The notes under the pieces are model-generated. The model saw nothing but the letters and a program-made list of their open reading frames with translations. It was not told where the DNA came from and did no database searches. 64,000 nt of DNA from Cercospora beticola (Eukaryota; Ascomycota; Dothideomycetes; Mycosphaerellales; Mycosphaerellaceae): contig NC_088935.1 in assembly GCF_033473495.1 (NCBI RefSeq), positions 4,464,001 to 4,528,000 on the forward strand, given 5' to 3'. A program made the position numbers and the translations under genes. Of the stretch, positions 41,152-52,180 are shown one piece after another; the first letter of the stretch is position 1; every line of letters starts with the position of its first letter.

Positions 41152-42436
41152 ATGGCTCTGCTCCGGAAACTCCTCATCGGCATTCTGCTCGTCTCCTTCT
41201 TGACCTTCGTCGCGCTCTTCGGACAACTGCCGTCTTTACGCAGGACGCCGATCGGCTGGCTTCAACGCGTCCTCTGCATCCACACGCCCAACGCGCTCCG
41301 ACGACTCGACCGGGCAGCGACGGGCGGGCGAGTGACGCGCAAGAGCAAGAAACTGGGCACTTATTTGTTCTACGAGCAGAATCCCGTCGTCCTGGTATGC
41401 ACCATACCCCAGGCTGCAGCTGCCTTCGCCAAGAAATTCCGTCCATCGTCGCTAAAGGTGAGGCTAGATCATTTTCCTGTTCATACTGACGGGCGCCATC
41501 TTCCTCTTTCTGTGGAACACTGTCCACCGGCTTCCCAGGGAGCAACTGCTTCCTGTGCCGTTGCTGGTCGTTCTTCCTTATCTCTTCACCTACCTTACCG
41601 TAAAATGCACCAGCCACTACGTCACGCCTGAAAACCATGCAAAACGCATGTCCGATTATCCCTACGATCATATTCTGTTCCAGCCCGGCGTAACTTGCAA
41701 AACATGCAACCTCGTCAAGCCTGCGCGATCGAAGCATTGCAGCTTTTGCGGCCACTGTGTAGCGAAGTGCGATCATCACTGCCCCTGGGTCAATAACTGT
41801 CTAGGACGGGGCAACTATCACTACTTTCTTGCTCTGCTTCTTTCAATCGGCCTCGTCCAAATCTATGGCAGCTATCTCAGCTGGTACCTCCTACGACTTT
41901 ATTTGACGGTCGACCGAGCCACGCCACTTTTTAGCTGGGCCCGACTAGAGAGCATCGGAAATGCGATTATCGCCGCTCTTAATCGTGGCGGTATATCGAT
42001 TGCTGGCGTCGGCTTACTGGCTGTCTCAACAGCCTGCTTGCCCCTTGGGCTACTGGCTTACCACTTGTATCTGATCTGGGCCGGTATGACGACCAACGAG
42101 TCGCAGAAGTGGTCAGATCTCAAAGAAGACATGGCAGATGGCTATGTGTTCAGAGCTCGGAGGCAGGACCTGAGAGCTCACAACAGTGCAAGAGCACAGG
42201 AACGCCCTGACCTCAACGATTCTCTTAACCCTGCCTTGAACGCTTACAACGACGAGGTGGATGATCTGGAGCCGCACGTGGCAAAAGCCGACGATGTTAT
42301 CGTCAGAACGAATAACGGCAGACCTCCTCAGGGTCAAGAGAGATTATGGGCTCGCGTCTGGAGTCTGGACGACATCGAAAACATTTACGATCTGGGTGGG
42401 ACGCAAAACTTTGCAGAGGTTCTTCGTGGACGCTGA
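41152..42436 (+). CDS. SWF1: DHHC palmitoyltransferase, Swf1 type
   Basis: Exons 41152..41394 and 41468..42436, 403 aa. Four to five membrane helices: an N-terminal anchor (LLIGILLVSFLTFVALFG), a second after the intron (IIFLFILTGAIFLFLW), a third (PLLVVLPYLFTYL) and two after the active site (YFLALLLSIGLVQIYG and GVGLLAVSTACLPLGLLAYHLYL). The cysteine-rich DHHC domain has CKTCNLVKPARSKHCSFCGHC, the active site DHHC at 183-186 and PWVNNCLG. It attaches palmitate to cysteines, in yeast Swf1 mainly next to transmembrane segments of SNAREs. The TNE motif (TTNESQKW) after the last helix matches the conserved TTxE of the family. The Swf1 subtype rests on the N-terminal pattern; Pfa3/Pfa4 are alternatives. 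Confidence 0.9.
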
Positions 42437-42509
42437 CCGCTGACGCGGGTCCACGCTGTTTGAGCATATCGCTAAATATTTGCTCAATGCACGCGAATGA
42501 GCAGTTTTG

Positions 42510-45500
42510 TCACCCGCTTCCTCCTTCTGGATCTGCCAACAGGCCATCCAACCCTGCTGCTCCCATGACGGCTGTCGCAACATGTAATGGTGCAAACGCG
42601 CCAACACTACATTCCAGGCCTCTCGCCTTCGTTAATAAGGACAGTCCGCGGAACATTCGCAACACCTCTCGCAAGGTCAATTCAGCCTGCTTAATGCTTC
42701 CTTCGTCGACAGTTCCTTGCGGCTTGACTTGTATTGTCCAGTGTATGTTCACACCAAGCGAAGGCAGTTTGTCGATCATCTCGATCTGATCAGTATCGTG
42801 TAAGGCCACCTTGCCGCGCTGCAACAAGACCCCATGCGCCATGCTGCTATTCTGTGTAGTGCCGCTCAGCTTCGAAGTCAAAAGGACGCCCCATGTCTCA
42901 TCAGTCATATCAGTTAGTTGCGCATCGGCATCAGCTGCGCTGTCCGCCGGGAGCGAAGTGGCTGTGTCGCTGGGCGCGGGAGTTAACGGGGCATTGCCTC
43001 CATGTCCCGCAACATCTGGCGAGGAAGTGAAGGTGGCTCCTTGTGGGGTGGACGCTGGTGTAAGGACACCGTTCTCTGCGCTCCCAATTGCAGCGTGCTC
43101 GAGGCCCGCATATGGTGGCAGCAACTGCAACAGTGGCTCGGTCTGGATAGACAGCATCGTCACGCAAACAGGCTGAGCGCGAGGCTTGGCCGCGAGCATT
43201 CGCCAGCAGTGCATAATTGAGGCCTCGATTGCGCTGTCTTGAGTGACGACGAATATTCGCCATGAAACTTGGCGCGCTGCCATGATGGTTTTGGTGTGTT
43301 CCCATACATCCTCCGCAGTTTCTGCAAATGTTCTGCCAGCCATGCAGAATGAAGAACTGGACTGATACTTTCCTGTGCTGTCTATCCAGGATGCCGTCAG
43401 CCACTTACCATCTGAGCTGCAAGCGTATGCTAGATGAAGAATGGACCCTTCGTATAGGAGATCCGCAGCAGCTTCAGGTATCAGTTGAAAGCCGAGCCGC
43501 TTAGGCGCCATACTGGCCAATTCCACAGTCGGAGCAGCAAGATTTGGCAGTGGGGCGGATATGTCAGACAGTTGCAGAGCAGAGGTGGGCGGACACCGGT
43601 CATAGATCTCACGAGCTAGTATTGACATCCGTCTGGCATCCAGTGGCACAAAAGCATCGTAGGCGGCTACTAGTGAGATTGGCAGAAGCTGTAAGAAGAT
43701 GTCGCTTCCTCCTCGTTCGCCGGATGCTCTGGGCATGTTGTCTCGGTAGGTCTGAAAAAGCGTCCAGAAACAAGCACAAAGATGTTGGCGTGCCTGCTCT
43801 CCGCTGAAAGGATTGAGGATGTACACGACGATGGCACGATCCTCAGACTCCTGGTGAGCAATGGTCGACAAAGCTTTGCCTAAGTCTGAACAGGTGGTAG
43901 CATACGACTTGAGAGCAGCCTCCAGCGACGCTTCTTCTCCTAGATCAACAGGGGCCATGCCGTCCTCGAAAGTATCGTGCACGTCCACTTCGCTGGCATT
44001 GCGCAAGTGAACGTGGGTGCCCAATTTGCAATTCTCGTAGGCGGTGCCCAGGTCACCCAGGAAGTGATCGGCCAGGCGCTGGAGATCCTCGTTGAATGGA
44101 AAGACGCAGAACGCACGGAGATGCTTGGGACCAGCTGCTGGGCTGAGCCCTAGCGTCTCCCAAAATGGTATGCAGGCGGGCAGCATTTCCCAAGCATCAC
44201 GACCACGGCGCAACCTCAAGAAGGGCGACGGTAATGTAAAACAATCGGGACCGATATGCGCACTGTCGAGCCGCTGCGGTGGCCGAGGCTGACCTTGTGG
44301 CGTCTTTCCAGCATTGTTTGTCTGGCGCAAGACTGACTCTTTCGACAGTGCAAGCTCTGAAAGATCGCACTCCAGCGCTTCTGGTACTGCTATACGAACA
44401 GCTCGTTTGAGTTGGTCTCGCAAATACTTTGTCACGACAGGCACAACCAGTTCTGAATCACCGGAAAGATCGTGTACACCTATCGAAGAGCGTATGTTCG
44501 CAGTGATAGACTGATCGGCTACGAGTTGCGCGACACAAATGAGGTCTGACTTGGTCAGACTATATGCACTCTCGAGCGACAGTAGCGGACCTGCCACTGT
44601 CTCCATTGATTCTGGCTGTAAAGCGTGGAGTAGTGCAGGCGGATGTTGGGTCGGCTTTGATGGACGTAGACTTGACCCGAAGTCGGCAAGCAAGATACTC
44701 GACGAATACTGTTGCAACACCTCTACCATGGTGTTCTTAGCAGCGGCGTCGGACACGTTGCCGACCTCATCTTCTTCCGCATGAGAATTCATATGGTTGT
44801 TCAAAGTATAGGTTGCAACGTCGTCATCAAGCTGTCGCTTTCGTTTCCTGGTCTCCCAAGGCAACCTGGGTGGCAAATCCGTATCGTCGGCCTCACTCGA
44901 AGAAGAATCATAGGACTCTTCTTCGCTATCGCTGCTGTCGACATCGTACCCGTCGGTGTCGTGGACCTCCTGTTTCACGCCCGGTCCGGTGCGAGCAGGC
45001 GGAAGCGCGATACATACAGAGTCAGGAGGCGGCTTGGTGCGTGCTGCATCTTTGGCCACCAGGGCGGGTTCATACATCGATGCCATGCGGATGGAATTGC
45101 GGAAATTGATCGAGGCAAAGCTGCTGTCCCTGCGGCCCGTGTGGCGAGACTGCGCATCCGCATGTAGTTGTAAGTGGCTCGCTGGGACGGGAGGTGGTAG
45201 AAGTTGTTCGCGAATGCCGAAAGGGCTCAAGGGCCGCTTTGGCTTAATAGAAGGTTCACTCAAAGCCCTGGCCCCAATGGAGCTCTCCTCAGTGTCGATC
45301 TTCTCTGCAATGTTTGCATTTGTGGTATCAGCAAGTTCGTATTGTAGCAAATTGTCGTCATTTGAGGCGTCCGGCAGCACCGAAGCATCACCTTCGAGTG
45401 CCAATTCCGTAGGTTGCGCTGCACTGATCGTTTCTGCATCAGCATTGGACTCGTCAAGCACATCACGAGTCTCCATCGGCGGCTGCTCCGTGAACTCATC

Positions 45501-46859
45501 GTCGGGCTCGTCGAAGAAATTGAAATCCGCATCCTCTATTTCAGCGTCGCCAAATCCCATCTCACCGACATCACCAAATAAATCGTCTTGCGCCGCATTC
45601 AGCTCGCTTGGATCGTGCGGTGGAGGAGGCTGCTGTGCTGAAGGCTTTGGTTGCATGGAATCATTCGGCGAAGTGCCCAGCACGGAACTGCTCGGGTCTG
45701 GCTGTGTCACTGAAGGGGTCGCAGCACTCAGCAGGCCTGGCTGTGCTGGGGCGAAGCCATCAGGGGGTGTTGGATAGATGCCCACCATGGCAGACAGATG
45801 TTCAGCTCCTCGCTGCGTGAATGACGGCGAAACAGCCGTATCTGCCTCAAGTGGTGTCACTTCAGCAGTCATCGTAGGCGGAGCCTGTCCAGTCGTGGGA
45901 GCTTCTGTTGGTACAAAAACGTCTGCAGCAGCCTTAGCGCGTTCTCTTTCTGCAAAGCCTTTGTACCAATCCTCCGTGGCCGCCAGCGGGTTTCGGAAGA
46001 TGGCGCCTTCCTCCGTGCTAATGAACCATCGTCGCCAGTCCCGGCCCTCTGCAAAGGTAGCATCGACTTGATTGTTGGCAACTGAAGTGGTGAAACACAG
46101 GTGTGCAGGCCATGCCCAAGCAGTTTCAGTACCATCTAGAAGCTCAACCGGTATCCATTGGGTATCGCGTGGCAATTCAAGACCTTGTGTTGGCAGCATT
46201 TCTGTTACGATCGTCCTCCAGTTCTCACCGTCGAGGAGATTCTTACCGGATTCGAGAACAAGGGGTCGCGCAGACTGGCCGAACGGAGCTAGGACTACTG
46301 GATCGTCGGTACTGCACCGTGCAGAGCCTACTGTTTGAAGCGTGGCAGGAAGGACATCCGAGACTAGGTAGAGGCCATCTGTCGGGGTCGTCCTGGCGCG
46401 AAGCTTGATCATCATGCTCTCCCCTTCATCGACCTCGTCACTGCGACGATTGCCATAAAGCCAAGTCCAGGGCGCGACATGCGTGATTGCCGGGTCTTTG
46501 GACAGGTTGTGCGCGACTGACAGCTCCACCGCAGCCAACAAGGCGTCTCGAGGGCTGCTGGTCGCGGATTCTGCTGCGCGCTCGGCGACTGTTCCTTGCG
46601 CGATGACTTCCAAATCCGCTTCCAGCTCTTGGTACGCAGCATTGCCATCCCCAGTCGAGTCCCCGAAGACATACACTTGTGAGCCCACGGCAGCGCATAG
46701 CACATTGTCGGCGCGTAGTCGTGCGATTGCCCGTTGCAGTTTCGACCATTGCGTGTGGGAAGGCGCGGTGTTGTGACGAAACTGGAAGAGCGCGAAGCGT
46801 ACTTGGCTCACGCTCTCGATGGCATGTATGTTGGTTGTGCACGCTTTCAAGAAGTCCAT
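42510..46859 (-). CDS. SSN2: Mediator complex subunit 13 (kinase module)
   Basis: Single exon, 1449 aa. MED13 links the CDK8/cyclin C kinase module to core Mediator and mostly represses RNA polymerase II re-initiation. The N-terminal domain begins MDFLKACTTNIHAIE and continues to the W-P-A-H-L-C-F strand. The central ~500 residues are disordered and Pro/Ser/Asp-rich with an acidic LFGDVGEMGFGDAEIEDADFNFFDEPDDE segment. The C-terminal PIWI-like module includes FPFNEDLQRLADHFL, the strand LHLAYACSSDGKWLTASWID and WRIFVVTQDSAIEASIMHCW. Length and layout match Pezizomycotina Ssn2. The stop codon is only 73 bp from that of the convergent SWF1-like gene. Confidence 0.94.
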   Translation of the reverse strand: MDFLKACTTNIHAIESVSQVRFALFQFRHNTAPSHTQWSKLQRAIARLRADNVLCAAVGSQVYVFGDSTGDGNAAYQELEADLEVIAQGTVAERAAESATSSPRDALLAAVELSVAHNLSKDPAITHVAPWTWLYGNRRSDEVDEGESMMIKLRARTTPTDGLYLVSDVLPATLQTVGSARCSTDDPVVLAPFGQSARPLVLESGKNLLDGENWRTIVTEMLPTQGLELPRDTQWIPVELLDGTETAWAWPAHLCFTTSVANNQVDATFAEGRDWRRWFISTEEGAIFRNPLAATEDWYKGFAERERAKAAADVFVPTEAPTTGQAPPTMTAEVTPLEADTAVSPSFTQRGAEHLSAMVGIYPTPPDGFAPAQPGLLSAATPSVTQPDPSSSVLGTSPNDSMQPKPSAQQPPPPHDPSELNAAQDDLFGDVGEMGFGDAEIEDADFNFFDEPDDEFTEQPPMETRDVLDESNADAETISAAQPTELALEGDASVLPDASNDDNLLQYELADTTNANIAEKIDTEESSIGARALSEPSIKPKRPLSPFGIREQLLPPPVPASHLQLHADAQSRHTGRRDSSFASINFRNSIRMASMYEPALVAKDAARTKPPPDSVCIALPPARTGPGVKQEVHDTDGYDVDSSDSEEESYDSSSSEADDTDLPPRLPWETRKRKRQLDDDVATYTLNNHMNSHAEEDEVGNVSDAAAKNTMVEVLQQYSSSILLADFGSSLRPSKPTQHPPALLHALQPESMETVAGPLLSLESAYSLTKSDLICVAQLVADQSITANIRSSIGVHDLSGDSELVVPVVTKYLRDQLKRAVRIAVPEALECDLSELALSKESVLRQTNNAGKTPQGQPRPPQRLDSAHIGPDCFTLPSPFLRLRRGRDAWEMLPACIPFWETLGLSPAAGPKHLRAFCVFPFNEDLQRLADHFLGDLGTAYENCKLGTHVHLRNASEVDVHDTFEDGMAPVDLGEEASLEAALKSYATTCSDLGKALSTIAHQESEDRAIVVYILNPFSGEQARQHLCACFWTLFQTYRDNMPRASGERGGSDIFLQLLPISLVAAYDAFVPLDARRMSILAREIYDRCPPTSALQLSDISAPLPNLAAPTVELASMAPKRLGFQLIPEAAADLLYEGSILHLAYACSSDGKWLTASWIDSTGKYQSSSSFCMAGRTFAETAEDVWEHTKTIMAARQVSWRIFVVTQDSAIEASIMHCWRMLAAKPRAQPVCVTMLSIQTEPLLQLLPPYAGLEHAAIGSAENGVLTPASTPQGATFTSSPDVAGHGGNAPLTPAPSDTATSLPADSAADADAQLTDMTDETWGVLLTSKLSGTTQNSSMAHGVLLQRGKVALHDTDQIEMIDKLPSLGVNIHWTIQVKPQGTVDEGSIKQAELTLREVLRMFRGLSLLTKARGLECSVGAFAPLHVATAVMGAAGLDGLLADPEGGSG

Positions 46860-47224
46860 GCTCGTTGTGTCCGTCCGCGGCGCGATCTAGACGGAAGAAA
46901 CATGGAGACGGGCGGTGAGGCGGAATCGGTGGTGCGCCGCGTCTTCATCAGCTCTTCTCCAGATCGTATAGAGCAGCAGGCCAGCAAGTAGTTGGGGATC
47001 GGGGTGGTGTGTGCAGGGACACAGCACGTTTCGACCGGCATACACAAGGGCGATACCATGTATGTCGAGCAGACTATCCGCGCCGGAAGCCCCCACAGCC
47101 ACGCTTTGCGGCACGAGCCGGTGATCTGCGCCGCAGCAAAGCAGAGCCGCATAGATAGCGCTAACCTACATGTAGTGGAATTTCTTCTCGCCGCACTTGC
47201 TTTCCTCTGCATCCGCGACCTGCG
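46860..47224. other. Divergent intergenic MED13 / ENP2
   Basis: 365 bp shared upstream region. No further gene. Confidence 0.5.
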
Positions 47225-49529
47225 ATGAAGCTCACTAACAGCGGTGCGGTGCCCGTGTACACCGTCGCAGGGGCGTCTACAGCTCGTCCACTGCCCGAAT
47301 GGCTCGCGCGGCGGCGAAAGCGCAGCCTCAAAAAGGACGCCGAATACGCCAACCGTGTGGAGCTGCTGCAGGACTTTGAATTCGACGAGGCCAGCCAATG
47401 CGTGCGCGTCAGCGAAGATGGCGAATGGGTCATGAGTACAGGTATGTGCATACTGCGCCGCCGTCGACGGGGTGTTCTCAGCGCTGACGACGATTGCCGA
47501 CTGACAGTGTGAGCGCGCGACAGGCACCTACAAGCCGCAAATCCATGTCCACTACCTGCCCCATCTCTCGCTGTCCTTCGCCCGCCATACCAATACCGTC
47601 AACAACACTTTTGTTCTCCTTTCTCAAGACTACACCAAATCGCTGCATTTGCAGACAGACCGCTTCCTCGAGTTCCACAGCCCTGGTGGTCTACACTACA
47701 GCACACGCATCCCGCGATACGGACGAGATCTCAAGTACAATGCACGCAATGCCGAAGCACTTGTGCCCGCCGTTGGAGTCAATGCGGACGGCATGGGTGA
47801 AGTTTTCCGTCTCAACCTGGAGCTGGGTCGATTCATGAAGGGGTATGAAGTAGATGTTGGAGGGGACGATGTTAATACAGTGGGTGCCGGCGCTCTTCAG
47901 GGAGGAATCAACACTGGTGCGGTCAATTGCGCTGCCATCGCAGACCAGAGTCATGGATTACTGGCATTTGGAACATCGCTAGGAACGGTCGAGTTCTGGG
48001 ATTCTCGCTCACGAAATCGGGTTAGCGCACTCGGAGCACCCAGGTCGACGCTAGATCAGGATCTGGATGAGAGGCCAGAGATCACGGCACTTTCGTTCCA
48101 CCGTTCTGGTCTCGAGCTTGCCACTGGCAGCAGCACTGGCATCGTTCGCACGTATGACCTACGATCGCCCGTGCCACTTTTGGAGAAACAGCAAGGTTAC
48201 GATTATCCTATTCGAACCCTGAAATATATTCAATCGCCACTGGCCTCCGATAAAATCCTCAGTGCGGATCGCAAAGGCATCAAACTGTGGGACGCGAAGT
48301 CAGGCGACTACTGGACAGGAATCGAACCTGCCGTAGACCTCAATCACGTCGAATGGGTGCCATCCAGTGGCATGTTCTTGACGGCCAACGAGGGACGACA
48401 GCAGCACTCTTTCTTCATTCCTCAACTTGGACCGGCTCCGAGATGGTGTGCCTTTTTGGACAATATCGTAGAGGAGATGGCCGAAGACGCCGAAGATCCA
48501 CAGGCTTTCCGTTCCACCAACTCCGGGGCAGGAGAAGTCTATGATAATTACAAGTTCCTGGACATGAAGCAGCTCAGGGAATTGAGTTTGGACCATTTGG
48601 TCGGGACGACGAATTTGCTTCGACCTTATATGCATGGTTACTTTGTGGCACAAAAGCTGTATGAACAGGCGCGATTACTCACAAATCCCGACCTGGCGGA
48701 GCAACAGAGGCAGAAGAGTATTCAGGAGAAGATCGACAAGGAGAGGGAAAGCCGCATCCGTGGCTCGAAGAAGATTGCGGTCAAGGTCAACCGCAAATTT
48801 GCGGAGACTCTGCTTGCTAGAGAAGAAGCCAACGAGCGTCGTAAGGCCCAGCGCGTCCTCAAACAAGGTGGCGATCAGCCTCTCGCGAAGCCGACAGAGG
48901 CTGCAGCGGACGCCAAACCTGCTATTGACGATCGTTTCAGGAGCATGTTTGAGAATGAGGATTTCGAGATCGATGAGACCAGTCGAGAATTCGCTATGCA
49001 TAACCCATCCACAGTTCCAACCACAACGTCAAAACCACGCGGCCTTACTGCGGTCGAGGAAGAGGCGCTGGAGGATGGTAACCACGCAAGCAGTAACGAC
49101 GAAGACGATGAAGATGAAGAGGATGAGGCAGAGGTGGCTGCTCGTCAACGACAACGCCAGCGAAAGTCGGACGGGGCCGAGTCAGCAGATCGTATCGGGT
49201 CGACCTCGTACAAGAAGTCCAGGAAAAGGCCGCAAAATCAAAGAAACGATGGGCCGGCGATGCGAGTATCATCATCAACACAAAAGGTTCGCAAACCACA
49301 GCGAGACAAATCATTCGGCGATCTCGCTAGTTCTTTGCCAGCTCGGACGCGACATCAAGGACATGGCGGAGACGACGACAAGCCGTTTGGTGAGAAGCAG
49401 ATCAGTTTCACGCCTGCATCGAAGTCAAAGAAGCGGCCACAGCAGCAGAGCAACGACGACAATGGGAGAAGTGTTGGCAGAGGGAAAGAACGGAGAAGTG
49501 CCAGTGGTAATGTGTTCAGGAGAATGTAG
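47225..49529 (+). CDS. ENP2: Ribosome biogenesis WD40 protein Enp2 (NOL10)
   Basis: Exons 47225..47441 and 47524..49529, 740 aa. A nucleolar protein of the 90S/SSU processome needed for 18S rRNA maturation. The family start MKLTNSGAVPVYTVAGAS and DAEYANRVELLQDFEFDEAS lead into a beta-propeller: blades are visible around PQIHVHYLPHLSLSFARH, LSQDYTKSLHLQTDR, GLLAFGTSLGTVEFWDSR, ITALSFHRSGLELATGSSTGIVRTYDLR and LSADRKGIKLWD. The NUC153 motif follows as IDDRFRSMFENEDFEIDE, then a basic/acidic low-complexity tail (KKSRKRPQNQRN, KSKKRPQQQS). The intron is a short phase-1 GTATGT...CAG. Length and order are normal for Enp2. Confidence 0.95.
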
Positions 49530-49672
49530 ATCATCCTGTCCGAAATGTGACATTTGTCGCGAGCTCTTACGCTCTTCTATGAATTGTCAAGAGTTCCACC
49601 AACGCCTCGCTAATTCAATCATTATTCTCATTGTCGTCATGAGCTCAGAGTAATGACCGGCGCAACATGCCA
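49530..49672. other. Convergent intergenic
   Basis: 143 bp between ENP2 and TFB3 stop codons; 3' ends only. Confidence 0.5.
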
Positions 49673-50785
49673 TCATATAGAATCGCTCATTGTGATGTCC
49701 GCAGCTCCCGCCGCTGCCCTAGCCGTGCCAGCGAATTGCTCATTCTGATCCTGCTTGCTAGCCTCAGTGCATTCGTCCGCGATGAAGCAGCCAAGTCCAC
49801 TGAAGGCTTCGCATAGAGCACGATCAGTGAATACAGAAACTTCGTATCCACCAGGCCCATGCTTGCCATCATTCGCAGTACTTTGCAAGACGTCCCAGAC
49901 GTACTTGCTCTGTGTGGAATAATACCTCTTGACCCCGAAATTGTAGCCACCGAATGGATCGATCGGAGCGTCGGGTTCTGTCTTGACTTTTGCTTTGAGT
50001 CCTTTGATCAGGGTGTTACCATTACCACCAGCGCCGCGTCCTGTCTTCACTTCTGAAGTGGCCTGCAGCTGCTGTTGTCTCGCTGCTGCGTCTTGCCGGT
50101 TCAATCGTTTCTTCAGTGTCGCACCTTGAGCTTCTTTCGCGACCGAGTCTGGGTCCTGCCCGTTCTCCAATCGTCGCAATACGTCGCGCTTGTTCGCCTG
50201 TGCTTCCCTCCGCTCGTCTGCCTCTTCTCGCCGGGCAGTCTCTCTCCGCTGGCGCGCGACCTCGCGCTCGGCTTTCTGCAGTGAAGAATATGACATGCTT
50301 TCCTGCTCTGCCAGAGACGCATTCTCTGCAATCTCCCTCTGATTTGCCATTTCGTACTCTCGGAATCGCCGCTCCGTTTCCTCGACGTCGATGCGGTTGA
50401 TGAGGTTGAAGGTGATGTCTTCCACGTCGTTCAGGTAGTCATTGTAGTCGCGCAAGCTCTCGAATTCGTCCTCACGGCGGTTGAAGACTGCCGCCACCTT
50501 GCGCCGAATGTCGACTTCGCGCTCGACCTGGATGTCCTCGAAGGTCTGCTGACGGAAGCGATTCTTGCGCAATGTCTCGCGGCATCCTGGAATCGGGCAC
50601 GGCTGTGGTCCATGGGAGAAGAGCCGGTCGACACACGACTCGCACATGCGGTGGTAGCATGATGGGTTGACGAGAAATCGCAGGCTGGCATTAAGGTAAC
50701 GACTGCTCTTGCACACGGGGCAGATCTCGCCGTCGTCTGCCTTGCCCATGGGCGACGGCTTGCTGTTGTGCACCAGCCGCGACAT
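49673..50785 (-). CDS. TFB3: TFIIH subunit Tfb3 (MAT1, CAK assembly factor)
   Basis: Single exon, 370 aa from the ATG at 50785; the upstream continuation begins only at a TTG. Tfb3/MAT1 bridges the CDK-activating kinase (Kin28/CDK7-Ccl1/cyclin H) to the TFIIH core for transcription and nucleotide excision repair. The N-terminal C3HC4 RING finger is complete (CPVCKSS...CYHRMCESCVDRLF...CPIPGCRETLRK), followed by the conserved FEDIQVEREVDIRRKVA and FESLRDYNDYLNDVEDITFNLIN helices, a long Arg/Glu-rich coiled coil, and the C-terminal CDK-binding segment with DPFGGYNFGVKRYY. Length is slightly above the yeast protein. Divergent from TIM17. Confidence 0.95.
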   Translation of the reverse strand: MSRLVHNSKPSPMGKADDGEICPVCKSSRYLNASLRFLVNPSCYHRMCESCVDRLFSHGPQPCPIPGCRETLRKNRFRQQTFEDIQVEREVDIRRKVAAVFNRREDEFESLRDYNDYLNDVEDITFNLINRIDVEETERRFREYEMANQREIAENASLAEQESMSYSSLQKAEREVARQRRETARREEADERREAQANKRDVLRRLENGQDPDSVAKEAQGATLKKRLNRQDAAARQQQLQATSEVKTGRGAGGNGNTLIKGLKAKVKTEPDAPIDPFGGYNFGVKRYYSTQSKYVWDVLQSTANDGKHGPGGYEVSVFTDRALCEAFSGLGCFIADECTEASKQDQNEQFAGTARAAAGAADITMSDSI

Positions 50786-51045
50786 GGCCGTCGCGGGGGC
50801 TGGCGGAACGCGCACGGAGTCGGAGGTGCGTGATGGTAAGAAGAGGCGGAGGTGGTGTTCGTGGCGAGGCGTAGAATCCGTGATAGATGCTTTGCCGATC
50901 CCGAACAAGTTCAACTTTTGCTACCCGCTTTCTCACATCGCTCGCATCATTCCTCCATCTCCGACCCCATCGCATCACTTACACCGATCGAATCGACGAC
51001 CCGAATTCCGCTGTCGCTAGATCTCGATAAACCGTTTGCGACGAC
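50786..51045. promoter_or_regulatory. Bidirectional promoter TFB3 / TIM17
   Basis: 260 bp between divergent ATGs; CT/CA-rich near TIM17. No specific element recognised. Confidence 0.35.
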
Positions 51046-51667
51046 ATGGCGGAGAAAGGACACGGCCTTGACCACTCCAGAGACCCATGTCCCTGGGTGG
51101 CTCTCTCAGATTTTGGCGGCGCCTTCTGCATGGGAGTATGTTTCTCAGGCGCTCTCTTTGCGATCGTCATCAAGCTGACTTCAATATCAGGCCATCGGCG
51201 GTGCAGTATGGCACGGCGTTAAAGGTTTCAGAAACAGCCCCTATGGCGAACGACGAATCGGAGGTATGATAGCACAGGCACGATCAAGTTACGAACCGAA
51301 GACGTACTGACGTTGATGCTCAGCAATCACTGCCATCAAAGCACGAGCGCCGGTACTTGGAGGCAACTTTGGAGTCTGGGGAGGCCTGTTCAGCACATTC
51401 GACTGCGCAGTAAAAGGCGTACGAAAGAAGGAGGATCCATGGAACGCAATCATCGCAGGTTTCTTCACAGGTGGCTCGCTGGCAGTACGAGGAGGCCCTC
51501 GCGCGATACGAAACGGCGCGATTGGATGTGCCATTTTATTAGCAGTCATCGAAGGAGTCGGCATTGGATTCCAAAGAATGATGGCCGAGAACACCAAATT
51601 GGAACTTCCTCCTCCGCCCCCGAGCAGTACGGGCTCAGGCAGTGAAGGCCGATTAGCACCGGCTTGA
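51046..51667 (+). CDS. TIM17: Mitochondrial inner-membrane translocase subunit Tim17
   Basis: Exons 51046..51135, 51191..51263 and 51324..51667, 168 aa (yeast Tim17: about 158). Central subunit of the TIM23 presequence translocase, which moves precursors across the inner membrane. The N terminus carries [18 protein letters not shown] with a conserved Cys, followed by four short Gly-rich helices with GxxxG packing motifs: [20 protein letters not shown], the [20 protein letters not shown] stretch (second conserved Cys), [17 protein letters not shown] and [14 protein letters not shown]. The C-terminal tail is proline- and Ser/Gly-rich. No long open frame shows the gene because of its small exons; the spliced sum is exactly 169 codons including the stop. 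Confidence 0.95.
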
Positions 51668-52180
51668 CTACCGCGTCTAGCCGTGTCTGCACTCACGATG
51701 GCCGAAATGGGATTGATTTGTGCCTGATATTCAAGAGACGAGGACATACACGGCGTTGCGATGATGAAAAATTTCTGGGTCATATGGGCGCATAGCACTG
51801 GAGTTTGGCTATGATTGATGCACGATCGGGACTTGCATCACACCCTAAGGACGGGCAGAATGGTCTTCTGCTCACTCTTCACTCTCGACTATACAATAGA
51901 ACACCGCGTCGGCCGAATGGCCACTGATGAACATGCTGGTTGCGACATGTTCGCGCATGTACAATATATGTAAATATCCGCACCGCTTTCACGGGGTAGT
52001 TCCCGCAGATATGTACTCTTCACGGCAGTCACATCAGACGAGAGCATTCTAAAGCACGGACTCGCAACAATGTGGGAGTGGTAAGATGGCCATAGGTTAT
52101 CTACGGGGCAGAGCAGGCTGTCTACCAATAGCCTCGTTGCGAAGCCGCTAGATAGCATCACGTTGCTTTCTACGCAACCT
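51668..52180. other. Convergent gap TIM17 / URI
   Basis: 513 bp between converging stop codons; 3' regions, no further gene recognised. Confidence 0.5.

Noticed and set aside
50786..50914. Upstream extension of TFB3
   Set aside because: Starts with TTG, lies in the divergent promoter and adds no family-conserved residues; the ATG at 50785 is better.
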